This document shows, in pieces, positions 14,771-23,289 of a stretch of 47,155 bases of DNA. The position numbers were made by a program, and so were the translations under genes. The DNA is from a virus: positions 1-47,155 of the IMG/VR virus record IMGVR_UViG_3300036766_000934; one strand, given 5' to 3'. The notes under the pieces were generated by a model. The model ran no database searches. It saw only the letters and a program-made list of their open reading frames with translations, and was not told the origin of the DNA. Numbering within the stretch: position 1 is the stretch's first letter; every line of letters begins with the position of its first letter.

Positions 14771-15832
14771 TCATCCTGCCTTCTCTTTCGTTGCCAGAAA
14801 TTCAGGGTCAAAATGACCATACACCCGTTCGACCGTGGCTTGGGTGTCGCCGAGCAGCTTGGCGACCTTCCACAGCGGCTCGCCAGCCATCAGGAGGTGT
14901 GAAGCGCGGCTGTGGCGCAGCATGTGCGGGTGGGCGTCCACGTCAAGCACAGCCGCCGCCAGGTCGACGAAACGCTTGTAATAACTGATTCCGCTGTCGA
15001 AGAGACGAGTTCCATTACCTTCCATTAGCCTCCGCACGGCCGCTTCCATTTCCGGGTAGATCGGCACCACCGGCTTGCGTTTGCGGGTCACACGGCCTTC
15101 TGGCGGCATCAGGCTGATGCGTCCGCGCTCGAGATCGACCTGAAACCTAGTCAGGTTCTCGATCGCCCGGCGCCTAGCGGCCGTGTAGTAGGCGAGGATG
15201 ATGAATTCCTTGAGCGGGCTGTTCGCCGCGGCGATTAAGGCGCCTACCTGCGCCACGGTAAGCCACTCGACGCTGTCGTGGCGCGTCTCGGCCGGCAACT
15301 CGACCCTGCAGGCGCCCTCTACTCGTCCGAATTTGACGTTGTGGTTGAACGTCGCCACCAAGCAGTTCAATTCCCGCCGGATGGTCGAGTCCGACCCGCA
15401 TCCGTCCTTGCGCCGGGATCCGCCACCGATCACGCCCGTGCGGCGTGCGTCGACGTAACCGCGGCTCTCGGCCGGGCCGATCGACGTGATCTCCCTGTCG
15501 CCGAAACCGGCTTTCAGGTGGACGATAATGCCCTTCTGGCGTCCGGCGTCGGCCACCAGCGGTCTGCCGCGGTCATCGGTGCGCTCGCAGTGCTCGGTCC
15601 AATAGAAGTCAAGGGCGGTGTTGACGGTCAGTCCAGCGGACTTGGGGCCGTCACCCATGCGGGGAGTGCCCCCGACGAGCCACCGGCCGAACGCGAGGGT
15701 GGCTTCAACACTATTACGCGTCTTGAGGCTTTGTCGCCGGGTGCGTCCAACTTTAGCGTCGTACCAATTGGCGTAGTAGAAGCCGTCCTCGCGGATGTCG
15801 AGCCACGGAATGTCCCTGCGTGGTCGTGGCAT
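14771..15832 (-). CDS. int: Tyrosine site-specific integrase
   Basis: 353 residues. The catalytic domain shows the first Arg in YYTAARRRAIENL, a Lys-rich beta turn VTRKRKPVVPI, the HMLRHSRASHLL box (H303, R306) and the nucleophile Y338 in TVERVYGHF. The usual second His before the Tyr (LGH) is replaced by Asp (LLGDTQ), as in some family members. The N-terminal 60 residues read as an arm-binding domain with YYANWYD and RRQSLKT. Its stop lies about 200 bases from the attP core. The ATG overlaps the upstream excisionase-like frame, so the two are translationally linked. Confidence 0.92.
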   Translation of the reverse strand: MPRPRRDIPWLDIREDGFYYANWYDAKVGRTRRQSLKTRNSVEATLAFGRWLVGGTPRMGDGPKSAGLTVNTALDFYWTEHCERTDDRGRPLVADAGRQKGIIVHLKAGFGDREITSIGPAESRGYVDARRTGVIGGGSRRKDGCGSDSTIRRELNCLVATFNHNVKFGRVEGACRVELPAETRHDSVEWLTVAQVGALIAAANSPLKEFIILAYYTAARRRAIENLTRFQVDLERGRISLMPPEGRVTRKRKPVVPIYPEMEAAVRRLMEGNGTRLFDSGISYYKRFVDLAAAVLDVDAHPHMLRHSRASHLLMAGEPLWKVAKLLGDTQATVERVYGHFDPEFLATKEKAG

Positions 15833-15987
15833 GTCTCCTTGAACTCCTTTATGGCGGTGTCTTCGTAACGCGCCTGACCGCCGGGGGTAATGTAGGACGG
15901 CACGATCTTGTTCTCGCGCCGCCAGCGGGCCAGCGTCCGCGATGTGACGCCAAGCTCGCCGGCGGCCTGTTTACATGTCAAGAGCAT
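15628..15987 (-). CDS. Helix-turn-helix (MerR/excisionase-like) protein running into int
   Basis: The first 52 residues, with LLTCKQAAGELGVTSRTLARWRRENK and then ITPGGQARYEDTAIKEF, are a winged helix-turn-helix of the MerR/Xis type, suitable for an excisionase or recombination directionality factor. The frame continues past the integrase ATG (15832) in another frame to 15628, giving 119 residues, of which the last 67 are Ser/Thr/Pro-rich and may merely shadow the integrase. Its ATG directly follows the repressor stop (TGAATG). A frameshift joining it to the integrase would be possible. Function inferred from fold and position. Confidence 0.65.
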   Translation of the reverse strand: MLLTCKQAAGELGVTSRTLARWRRENKIVPSYITPGGQARYEDTAIKEFKETCHDHAGTFRGSTSARTASTTPIGTTLKLDAPGDKASRRVIVLKPPSRSAGGSSGALPAWVTAPSPLD

Positions 15988-16404
15988 TCAGTCCTCTCTG
16001 TCGTGCAGAAGCTCTAGGATCTTGTAGGCGATGCTCAAAGGCACCTCCTGGTTGAGCCGGATCCACGCCCGGCTTTTGCCAACCTGTTTAAGGTTGAGCG
16101 TGCTGGTCTCGTCCATTGGTTCGTTAAGCATCCCGCCCCGCTCCGGCATCAGGTCTGTCGCAGGCACGCCGAGCGCCTTGGCGAGGGCCGCCAGTTGTAG
16201 CGGAAGAGGGGACGACGTCCCCTTCTCGTACTTTGAAATGTTGTCGCGCCCGAACACGTTCGACGAAGTGTGCATGGCTGCGCGCCTGGCGAGCTCGGAT
16301 TGAGACCAGCCTTTGTTGACCCTCAGCGTTGTGAGCCGGCGCGCGAACGCCTTTCGCTGTTCATCTTCCCGCAGTACCGCTTGACGCCGTGCCGGTTTAC
16401 GCAT
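15988..16404 (-). CDS. XRE-family repressor
   Basis: 138 residues from ATG 16404, which has GAGGAG seven bases upstream; a GTG at 16434 would add ten residues. Residues around 20-75 are a Cro/C1-type helix-turn-helix: FARRLTTLRVNKGWSQSELARRAA, then RDNISKYEKGTSSP and LAALAKALGVPATDLMP. The C-terminal half (WIRLNQEVPLSIAYKILELL) is short with no peptidase motif, so it is not a LexA-type self-cleaving repressor. It heads the leftward repressor-xis-int operon and is the best candidate lysogeny regulator; it could be the protein that reads the dispersed motif. Confidence 0.85.
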   Translation of the reverse strand: MRKPARRQAVLREDEQRKAFARRLTTLRVNKGWSQSELARRAAMHTSSNVFGRDNISKYEKGTSSPLPLQLAALAKALGVPATDLMPERGGMLNEPMDETSTLNLKQVGKSRAWIRLNQEVPLSIAYKILELLHDRED

Positions 16405-16466
16405 CCCCGTCTCCTCTACTCCCCGATTATTCACTTTGGCATCCTTTCAACCCCCGCCCCGTTTTT

Positions 16467-16481
16467 CCTACAAATCAGACA
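16467..16481 (-). promoter_or_regulatory. Degenerate motif copy overlapping the repressor promoter
   Basis: On the minus strand TGTCTGATTTGTAGG. It keeps GTCTGA but has GTAG where TGTG is expected. It starts inside the -10 element of the repressor promoter, a place from which a bound repressor would block its own transcription. Confidence 0.45.
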
Positions 16482-16506
16482 TAGTGTAGCAAAGTGCATA
16501 CCACAA
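16478..16506 (-). promoter_or_regulatory. Predicted promoter of the repressor operon
   Basis: On the minus strand TTGTGG (-35, 16501-16506) and TATGTC (-10, 16478-16483) are separated by 17 bases. It lies about 75 bases upstream of the repressor ATG and just downstream of the bidirectional terminator. Between 16435 and 16597 there is no gene; the stretch holds this promoter and the terminator. Confidence 0.55.
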
Positions 16507-16548
16507 GGCGGTTCCCAAACAAAGTTCTATTTTTCCACAATAAACGCA

Positions 16549-16576
16549 AAAACGCCGCGAAGAGTCGCGGCGTTTT
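16549..16576. terminator. Bidirectional intrinsic terminator after the lysis genes
   Basis: AAAACGCCGCGA-AGAG-TCGCGGCGTTTT is a perfect 12-base-pair stem with A and T runs at the ends, so it can stop transcription from both sides. It ends the leftward late transcript after the o-spanin gene and insulates the repressor promoter from it. Confidence 0.9.
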
Positions 16577-16597
16577 GTTAACCACTTGGCGCGTGGG

Positions 16598-16795
16598 CTA
16601 TGTCCAGCAGCCGAGGTTCTGGCCGGTGCGATTGTGGACCCGGATCTGGCGTTTCGTGAGACCGGTGTCGTTGCGGCCGGAGTAGGTGATTGGCACCCAG
16701 GAGCGACAAACGGTCTTACTTGCAGTCGCGGTCAAACCGGTCGAGACACACCCGGCGAGCAGAACCGCCAGGGCGAGGGGGATCAGGAGCAACAT
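16598..16795 (-). CDS. o-spanin (Rz1-like outer membrane lipoprotein)
   Basis: 65 residues from ATG 16795. It begins MLLLIPLALAVLLAGC, a lipoprotein signal with lipobox LAGC (lipidated C16), followed by a short polar tail ending NRTGQNLGCWT. Small size, lipobox, and partial out-of-frame overlap with the upstream inner-membrane gene match the outer spanin of two-component spanins. It is unusually poor in proline for an Rz1 protein. A longer in-frame start to 16942 lies within the i-spanin gene and is less likely. It is the last gene before the terminator. Confidence 0.7.
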   Translation of the reverse strand: MLLLIPLALAVLLAGCVSTGLTATASKTVCRSWVPITYSGRNDTGLTKRQIRVHNRTGQNLGCWT

Positions 16796-17075
16796 CGTGT
16801 GGGACCGCCAATTCCGCCTCGTCTCTCGCCTTAGCTCCTCTAACCACCATAGCTTTCTCCTCGGCGTTCCACCGCGCTTGAATGTATTGCTTCCCATCGT
16901 GAACTCCCGTTGTGTAAAGGACGAATCCGACGACGGCGGCAACGATCAGGGTCAGTGCTGTTTTCTTGAACGTGGTCAGGAACAGGAGCGCCAGCGCCGC
17001 CGCCAGAATGGTCGCACCTATTCCATATTTCCAGACAAAAGGCCAGACAAAAGAGACAATTCCGACAATGCTCAC
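16716..17075 (-). CDS. i-spanin-like / holin-like inner membrane protein
   Basis: 119 residues from GTG 17075, overlapping the endolysin stop (GTGA). Two membrane segments (about 15-34 and 38-57, GIGATILAAALALLFL and ALTLIVAAVVGFVLY) are followed by a charged periplasmic helix with ARWNAEEKAMVVRGAKARDE and a C-terminus ending RRVCLDRFDRDCK. The tail resembles inner spanin/Rz-like proteins of alphaproteobacterial phages, while two transmembrane segments are more holin-like; it may serve as either. Its last 80 bases overlap the o-spanin gene. Confidence 0.6.
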   Translation of the reverse strand: MSIVGIVSFVWPFVWKYGIGATILAAALALLFLTTFKKTALTLIVAAVVGFVLYTTGVHDGKQYIQARWNAEEKAMVVRGAKARDEAELAVPHDVAPDPPRPGGSARRVCLDRFDRDCK

Positions 17076-17836
17076 GCGGCTTTTCTCGCCTTGTTGATGA
17101 ACAGGTACAGGACCGCTAGGACGCCGACGACAACGGCGAAAGCAAGCGCGTAGGCCAACGGGCCGCTGACGCCGCCGAAGCCCATAACCGCGGTTCCGCC
17201 GGCGGTGCCATAGCCGACGATGGCTTCCGGCGTGGTGTAGGGGTTGGGCTTCGCCTCGGCCGCGATCGGCGCGTCCGGTTTGATCTCTTCCACGGGTGGT
17301 TTTGCGGTGTTGAGCGGAATCGCCGCGACCGCTCGCGCGTAGTACGCCTTGCGATCGGCGAGGCCGTTCTGTCCGCCGTTGACGATGCGGGTGATCTGGA
17401 CGATGTCGTCGCGGTCGGCCCACGCGTTCAACCCACGCGCCTTCCAGTATTCGCACGCGATTCTGACGGATACCGTCGGGCTGGATGCGAGTTTTGGGTT
17501 GGCGACGAGATCGACGCCAATCTTCTTGCCGTAGGCGGCGTAGTTGGCCCGTCCGGTCAGCATGAAAATGCCGCGGCCCTTGTATTTGACGCCGTCGCCG
17601 GGGTTGACGTTGCCGAGGTCTTTCCGGCCCTCGTACGCCTTGCCGGAAGCGTACTCCGCGAGGACGGTAAAGCCATCGGTCTCATGCGCCGCCTGCGTAA
17701 GGAAGTGACGGAGCCGGGGGGCCGAGACGATGCCGTACTGCGGCAGATAGAGGTTGAACGGATCGATCAGGTCCGCCAAGAGCCACGCGGCTCCTTTCGG
17801 GGCAATCTTCTTCAGTTGCGCGAGTGTGACTGTCAT
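17072..17836 (-). CDS. GH19-type endolysin with a C-terminal membrane segment
   Basis: 254 residues from ATG 17836, overlapping the upstream stop as ATGA. The catalytic domain is a glycoside hydrolase family 19 lysozyme: RLRHFLTQAAHETDGF with catalytic E52, and GVKYKGRGIFMLTGRANYAAYG. After a Pro/Ala linker (about 185-215) the C-terminus has a long hydrophobic helix (LAYALAFAVVVGVLAVLYLF) and a basic end KARKAA, so the enzyme is probably membrane-anchored. It degrades peptidoglycan at lysis. No signal peptide is seen at the N-terminus. Confidence 0.88.
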   Translation of the reverse strand: MTVTLAQLKKIAPKGAAWLLADLIDPFNLYLPQYGIVSAPRLRHFLTQAAHETDGFTVLAEYASGKAYEGRKDLGNVNPGDGVKYKGRGIFMLTGRANYAAYGKKIGVDLVANPKLASSPTVSVRIACEYWKARGLNAWADRDDIVQITRIVNGGQNGLADRKAYYARAVAAIPLNTAKPPVEEIKPDAPIAAEAKPNPYTTPEAIVGYGTAGGTAVMGFGGVSGPLAYALAFAVVVGVLAVLYLFINKARKAA

Positions 17837-20196
17837 TGCTTTTCCTGTTTCTGCTGCGCCTCGTCCTGGCCGTACTGGATGGCGGCCAGGATCTCGTTGA
17901 GCTTCGCGTTCCACGCCGGCCCTTGAACCTCTTTGACCGGCCGAAGAAGCAGGTGCTCCGCGAGATCGGGGTCAAACCACATCCGGTCCATGACACGGGC
18001 GATCTTGTGCTCCATCGTCATGTTTTTTAGCCCCGGCGTCAGAGCCAGAGCTTGTTTTAGCCGGAACATCATCATGCCGGAATGAACGGCGCCGTATTTG
18101 AACATCAGTGCCGTGCCGAGAGCTTTGCCTGCTGTCCCGCCGAGAAGAGAGGCGTTTTCAACCGTGGGGGATCCGATGCTGGCTGTGTTTTCAAGATTGG
18201 TAAAAGGCTTCAGCGCGGCGTGAGCCTGGCGAAGGACGCTCATCTTTTCCGGCCCCATTACTGCGGCGAGGGCGTCTTCGTGCTGCTTGAAAACCTTGTC
18301 CAGTTGCGCGAAAGACACCGGTCCTTCCGGTCCAGCGGTTGATGCTCTGGTTGTCGCCGTCACTTTGTTCATCAAAACGTCGGCGACAGCTGCCCGCCAG
18401 CCACGTTGTGCGACGGGATCCCTGAAGAGCATCGCGTTGATATGCTGAAGTTCTTTTTCGCTGCCGTAAGCGTCTCCGGTGAGTATTCTTTTCGCGACGT
18501 TGGCGGGTTCGCCATTGGTGGCTTCCAACAGCTTTTGCGCGGTCGTGTTTTCTCTGACCACGTCCATGGGAACACTGCCTTCCTTGTATTTTTCAAGGTA
18601 CTTGCCAAACTCCGGCGCGACTCGGTTGATCTCGGCGTCAAGGGCGTTGAGAACGGTGACGAGTTCTTTTTTCGCGTAGCGACCGGTTGGTGTTTCGGTA
18701 CGGCCCGCAAGAACATCCCGAATCGCTTTACGGGTTTCGTAGAGACCGGAAACCGAGGTATCGAGTTCTTTGGTTCCCGCTTTGTTGAGCATGGCTCGCG
18801 CCTGGGTAAGCGCGCTGACGACCGCCGGACGCTTGTCTGCGGCCAGCATGGAATCAATCAGATCGGCCACCGGTTGCGGATTAACGACCGCGCCGGACGC
18901 TTCCGCCTGTTTCAGCAGCGGCAGCGCCGTGGCGTCGCGTTCGGCGGCAAGGCGAACACGTTCCGCCTCGATCGCGGGGGCGACAGTGCTCTGATCCGCC
19001 CCAGGATCCTTCAGGCTGGTTACTTTCTCCTGTGCGAAGCCTTTTACGGCCTGATCGCGCTCCATGAACGGTACGGGATCGCGCAGCCGTGCTCCGCGCT
19101 CGCTCGCCACCAGACCGATGTCGTTGGAACCGAGTCCAGACGTGGGTGGGGGCGCTCCCGCGGCTCTTGCTCCCGCAACCTGTTCGCTCAGAGTTGACGC
19201 TGCCGCTTGCGGGTCGGTAGCCCCCGCCTGCACACGACGGGCGGCTTCTTCCATCACACGGCGGCTGGTCGGCAAAAGCGTGTTGGGGTCGGGTCTGACG
19301 CCTCGCTCGGGCAACAAGCCCATAAACGAATCCAACGCCTGTTTCGGCGCGCGAACCATGCCGGCCCCTGTCATGCCTGCGGCGCCTCCGCCCATTGTCG
19401 CGGCGGTAGCGATAAGCGCGTCGGCGAGCGGATTTCCTGTCTTGTTTTTCTCCGCCACGTCCAACGCGGCGCCGGCACCCGCGCCCCCACCAACATCGCC
19501 AATAACTGTTTTTCCAGGGCTTTGCAGGTATGGCAGCACAAACTTGTCGTAGAATTTGCTTGAACCACCGGCCAGCAATTCAGGGCCACGCTTGAGCGCC
19601 AGCTCGGCGAGGCCGCTTCCGATGGAACCCATTTCCGTGCCGAACTGGTCCATCTTGTAAACGGTTTGCTCGCGGGGGGTCATGCCGCTTTGCGGAATGC
19701 GGTTGAATCCGAAAGCGTCGGCAGCACCTCCAACTGTATTGGAGATGGCGTCTCCCATCCCGACCGGCCAGCGGGCATTGGGCGGGACATCGGGGACACG
19801 GAAAGGAATTCCTTGTCCGCCGGCAGCTTTCAGCCCCCAATCCGCCGCGGCGATCGGGGCGTTTAGTAACTTGGGTCCGACGTCCAGCGGAAAGTTGAGC
19901 AGCGTGGACGCAAGGTCTGGCAAAAAGCCCACCGCGTTCGCCAAACCGCTGCCGGCGCCTTGAGCGGAAATCTTCAAGGCACGGACAAGAGGGCTGTCCA
20001 GCTGCGTTTGCTCGACGGGTGCGTGCTTGAACGGGCCGTTGGGGTCGCTGCTCGCCGGCGCAAAGCTATCGGATGGCGGCGGCTTGTTGCCGAGGTCAGG
20101 CGCGGTGCCCTGGTCGATGATGTGGCGAATTTCATCGTCCGTGGCGTCGTCGGGAACGATGATGTGACGACCTTCAAAGTTGATTACACGGGCCAT
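17833..20196 (-). CDS. Large internal virion / DNA ejection protein candidate
   Basis: 787 residues; the ATG at 20196 gives MARVINFEGRHIIVPDDATDDEIRHII, a motif common at the start of phage structural proteins. The 150-380 region is Gly/Ala-rich and amphipathic (GAGSGLANAVGFLPDLAST, GGGAGAGAALDVAE), able to insert into membranes; the rest is long helical and coiled-coil sequence. It occupies the last structural position before the lysis genes, as the large ejection proteins (gp15/gp16) do in T7-like phages. No lysozyme motif is visible. A longer frame to 20505 has no supporting signal. Exact function is inferred. Confidence 0.65.
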   Translation of the reverse strand: MARVINFEGRHIIVPDDATDDEIRHIIDQGTAPDLGNKPPPSDSFAPASSDPNGPFKHAPVEQTQLDSPLVRALKISAQGAGSGLANAVGFLPDLASTLLNFPLDVGPKLLNAPIAAADWGLKAAGGQGIPFRVPDVPPNARWPVGMGDAISNTVGGAADAFGFNRIPQSGMTPREQTVYKMDQFGTEMGSIGSGLAELALKRGPELLAGGSSKFYDKFVLPYLQSPGKTVIGDVGGGAGAGAALDVAEKNKTGNPLADALIATAATMGGGAAGMTGAGMVRAPKQALDSFMGLLPERGVRPDPNTLLPTSRRVMEEAARRVQAGATDPQAAASTLSEQVAGARAAGAPPPTSGLGSNDIGLVASERGARLRDPVPFMERDQAVKGFAQEKVTSLKDPGADQSTVAPAIEAERVRLAAERDATALPLLKQAEASGAVVNPQPVADLIDSMLAADKRPAVVSALTQARAMLNKAGTKELDTSVSGLYETRKAIRDVLAGRTETPTGRYAKKELVTVLNALDAEINRVAPEFGKYLEKYKEGSVPMDVVRENTTAQKLLEATNGEPANVAKRILTGDAYGSEKELQHINAMLFRDPVAQRGWRAAVADVLMNKVTATTRASTAGPEGPVSFAQLDKVFKQHEDALAAVMGPEKMSVLRQAHAALKPFTNLENTASIGSPTVENASLLGGTAGKALGTALMFKYGAVHSGMMMFRLKQALALTPGLKNMTMEHKIARVMDRMWFDPDLAEHLLLRPVKEVQGPAWNAKLNEILAAIQYGQDEAQQKQEKQ

Positions 20197-20200
20197 GTTT

Positions 20201-21922
20201 CTAAATCTTGTAGCTAAACGTTTTACCGGAAGGTGTCGTGTAACTTCCCACTCCGGTCGAGTAGTTGACAGAGTACTTTGTTCCGCCCGGCGATGTGCCG
20301 CTCTTGACAGCCGGGTTGGAATACGAAGATGAACTTGATTTTGACACGACCGGTGCGACAGTCTTCGGCGCGACCGGTTTGGGCGCGACATAGACAGACG
20401 CGGTCGGTTTGGGGGCGACTGGTAGCGGGGCGGACCCGAAACCCAATGCCGGGCCGAAGGGGCCTTGATACTGCGGCACGGGAGCCGGCGGCACATAGCG
20501 CCCACTGATCGAGTTGGTGAACAAATCGGCGGCAGACGATGCCGGAGCCGGCTTAGGCGTGGCTGCCGGCGGCACGTAGCGTCCGCCGGTCGATGCGGCG
20601 GACGAAAAGATATCCGCTATCGAATACGATGACGGCTTGTATGTCCGCAATTTCGACGCCGCTCGTGATCCGATGGTCGGAGATGGCTTTGGCTGAGGAC
20701 TTGCCGCGGCCGGCGCGACGGTGAACAGCTTCATCAAATCGTCGAGTGCGGAACCAGTTACGCCGGCTTTCCCTGCCGCTTCTCGATATCTCTGCTCCGC
20801 CGTGGACTGCGAGACGATCGCGTCGCGGTTCCGGTACGTCTCCATCAGATTATCAAGCGCAGGACCGGTGACGCCGGAGGCGATCGCCGCGTCTCTGTAT
20901 CTCTGCTCGGCGCTTACCGCGGCCGAAGGAGGAACGTATCGGCCACCGATCGACGTCGGAACCGAAGGCACTGACGACGTGGCCGGCCGTGGCGTAGGCA
21001 TCGGAACCTGACTGCCGGGAAGCGCCGCGCCAGGCGCGCTCAAGGCCGCGACAACGCTCCCGCGGGCGGCTTCGGGGATGGCGGCGAGCAGGGCCGAGTT
21101 GCCGCGGAGGTTGGCCGCGAGCTGGTTGGCGAGAGCCGGCTGCGTTTTGGCGAAATTCGTGAAGTAATCCGTCAGCGGGCCGGCGCGGAGCATCATCATC
21201 AAAGCGTTGCCGCCGAGGGCATCGTTGGCGGCAGAACTCAGTGCCGCCGGATCACCGGCGAGTACCGCCTTGATGACCGCATCACCGCCTGGTGCCTGCG
21301 GCGACGGCGGCACGGCATAATCCGGCCGAGAGCCGGGAATGCCCAACGGCGGAACCGGCGCTGTACCGGATGAACGATCAAGCTGGTCAAAAAGAAGCGG
21401 GCCGGGGGTTTCTGGTGACGGACGCAGCCGCGGTTCTGGCACTTGACTGGCGGGAAGATACCCTTGCAGGCCCGACGCCGCCGCGGCAGCCTTGGCGGCC
21501 GACGTCGGACGCGGAACAGCACCGTTGGCGAGAGCAGTTCTTATCTGGTCCAGTGAGTACGGCTGGGAGCCGTTCTCGTGCCGAATCATCGCCGCGACGA
21601 ACTGGACGTCATCGTTCATGTTTGCATCGACGAACGAAAACGGATCGTTGACGCCGACACCCATGCCGCGCGCAACCGCGTTGGCATAAGACGACACATT
21701 GTTTTCGAACGCCGGCGCCCATCTGTTGATGCGCTCTTGCGGAGTGCTTAATCCGTGTTTTGTCTCATACTGCGTCTGCAACGCTTGCAGAGCGGCGATG
21801 CCTTTTTCCGGCGTCGGGAAGACCGCGAAACGGCCATCGCTTCCCGTCGCACCCTGCGAGCGGGCGAAGGGGCCGTACTCGATGTTGCCGGGATTGTTGT
21901 TGCGGATGCCGCGGGAAGTCAC
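20201..21922 (-). CDS. Virion-associated lysozyme/transglycosylase with repeat-rich tail
   Basis: 573 residues from GTG 21922. It starts TSRGIRNNNPGNIEYGPFAR, the recognisable opening of phage structural peptidoglycan-degrading proteins, with the domain extending to about residue 120 (QFVAAMIRHENGSQ). The remainder is Ala/Pro/Ser-rich and repetitive: RYVPP occurs four times, three of them as GGRYVPP or SGRYVPP after a spacer, and a helical unit AEQRYRDAA.ASGVTGPALDNLM occurs twice. This is an ejection-type protein that probably opens the cell wall during DNA entry. The C-terminus (SPGGTKYSVNYSTGVGSYT) is beta-rich. Confidence 0.75.
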   Translation of the reverse strand: MTSRGIRNNNPGNIEYGPFARSQGATGSDGRFAVFPTPEKGIAALQALQTQYETKHGLSTPQERINRWAPAFENNVSSYANAVARGMGVGVNDPFSFVDANMNDDVQFVAAMIRHENGSQPYSLDQIRTALANGAVPRPTSAAKAAAAASGLQGYLPASQVPEPRLRPSPETPGPLLFDQLDRSSGTAPVPPLGIPGSRPDYAVPPSPQAPGGDAVIKAVLAGDPAALSSAANDALGGNALMMMLRAGPLTDYFTNFAKTQPALANQLAANLRGNSALLAAIPEAARGSVVAALSAPGAALPGSQVPMPTPRPATSSVPSVPTSIGGRYVPPSAAVSAEQRYRDAAIASGVTGPALDNLMETYRNRDAIVSQSTAEQRYREAAGKAGVTGSALDDLMKLFTVAPAAASPQPKPSPTIGSRAASKLRTYKPSSYSIADIFSSAASTGGRYVPPAATPKPAPASSAADLFTNSISGRYVPPAPVPQYQGPFGPALGFGSAPLPVAPKPTASVYVAPKPVAPKTVAPVVSKSSSSSYSNPAVKSGTSPGGTKYSVNYSTGVGSYTTPSGKTFSYKI

Positions 21923-23289
21923 TACGGCCCCCGCTGTAGCGTTCCGTCAGGACCGCGAATCCAGTTCTCCTCACCGCCGGGAGCGGCGGCCGGCGCACCG
22001 GGGCGGCCGAGTGCTTCGTCAACGACGCCTTGCCGGAGGCCAAGCATTTCGCGGAGGGCTTGCAACTTGGCGAGCGACTTCTGCTGGCTCCCGAAAATCT
22101 CGTCTGGCTTGCCGACGACGCTTTGGATGATTTCCACGTCCTTGTCGCTGATGCCGCGGCCCTGCTGCCCGGCAAGAGCCGAAGCGGCCGAGTAGACGAG
22201 GAGATCGTATGCCGTCTGCAGTTTCGGCAGGTTCGGGTCGAAATTGAACAGTCCCGAAAGGACGGATGGATTGACGCCATGCTCGACCGCGCTTTGCTTA
22301 GTCGCGTCGACCGCCTCCTGGAGGCCGGTGTAGCCCATGCCTTGCGCGATGTTGCCGGCCAGTTGCCCGACGTCCTGCGTAAGACCCTTTGCAATGGCTG
22401 TGGCGCCGACGTTCGCTGCGTTCTGTTTGACCAGGTTCTCGACGTAGTTGAGCAGCGGTTCGAACTGCTTGTTCGAGAAGTCCTGGCTCTGCACCTGCGT
22501 TTGCATGGCGGTGGTCAGGCCGGTGTCGCTGGTACTGCCTTGAATGGTGCCGATGTGTCCGCCGGGGGCCAGATGGGCGCCGGTCCGCGCGTCGGTGACA
22601 CCATCGTAGGTCATGGATACCGTGCCATCGGGTGAGATGTAGTTGTGCGGCGTCGGACTGTGACTGGCGGCGTCCGTGCCGAGGTAGCGGCTCTTCGCCG
22701 GCGACAGCGCGTCGAGGTTCGACCAGTTGTTGCCGGCCATCGTGCCTTGCTGTTCGGTATTCGACAGGATCGGCGCGACGCCGGTGTTGAACGCATCCGC
22801 GGTCGGCACGAACGCCGGCTTGCCGTCGACAAGCGCCGACTGCGGCTTCAGATTGAATTGACGTGCGCTCTCGAACACCGTCGCGGCGGATTGACGCTCT
22901 CGCCGCGCCTGGTCGGCCGTGAAGCCAGGACCGGTGCTGCTGTACGCGTCGCCAGCTCCGGTCTGCGCATTAACCGTGCGCGGGTCCATCGGACCAAAAG
23001 CGTTGGCAACGCCATAGCGTTCGAGATTGGCGAGATCCTGCGGGCTGTAATCCCCCAACACCGCGCTCGACATCGCGGCGCCGCGGTCGAAACCGGGTGT
23101 GCCGATCCGTCCGGCGTTGCTCGACAGAGATTCCGTTCCCTCGCGCTTCATCTTGAGCGCGAGCGCCTGTTCGGCCTGCGCGATCTTCTGCGCGTTCGTC
23201 GGCCCCGACAACATCGTCTGCGTCAGGTTCGCCAGCGCCTCGCCGATCGGCGAGCTGTAGTTGTACGGATTTGGAAGGGTGTAGGCCAT
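21922..23289 (-). CDS. Internal virion protein candidate
   Basis: 455 residues from ATG 23289. Gln/Ala-rich helices (NAQKIAQAEQALALKMKREG) alternate with Gly/Ser/Thr stretches; the 330-420 region is a long helical part. A short segment SPDGTVSMTYDGVTDARTG could be a beta insertion. It lies in the run of four overlapping genes between the gp13-like protein and the endolysin, where T7-like phages keep internal core proteins (gp14-16). Named by position only. Confidence 0.6.
   Translation of the reverse strand: MAYTLPNPYNYSSPIGEALANLTQTMLSGPTNAQKIAQAEQALALKMKREGTESLSSNAGRIGTPGFDRGAAMSSAVLGDYSPQDLANLERYGVANAFGPMDPRTVNAQTGAGDAYSSTGPGFTADQARRERQSAATVFESARQFNLKPQSALVDGKPAFVPTADAFNTGVAPILSNTEQQGTMAGNNWSNLDALSPAKSRYLGTDAASHSPTPHNYISPDGTVSMTYDGVTDARTGAHLAPGGHIGTIQGSTSDTGLTTAMQTQVQSQDFSNKQFEPLLNYVENLVKQNAANVGATAIAKGLTQDVGQLAGNIAQGMGYTGLQEAVDATKQSAVEHGVNPSVLSGLFNFDPNLPKLQTAYDLLVYSAASALAGQQGRGISDKDVEIIQSVVGKPDEIFGSQQKSLAKLQALREMLGLRQGVVDEALGRPGAPAAAPGGEENWIRGPDGTLQRGP

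Noticed and set aside
14524-14820. A minus-strand frame ending LARPRGIEPLFPP
   Set aside because: This ending is the well-known translation artefact of a tRNA 3' end at attachment sites; it is non-coding attP sequence.
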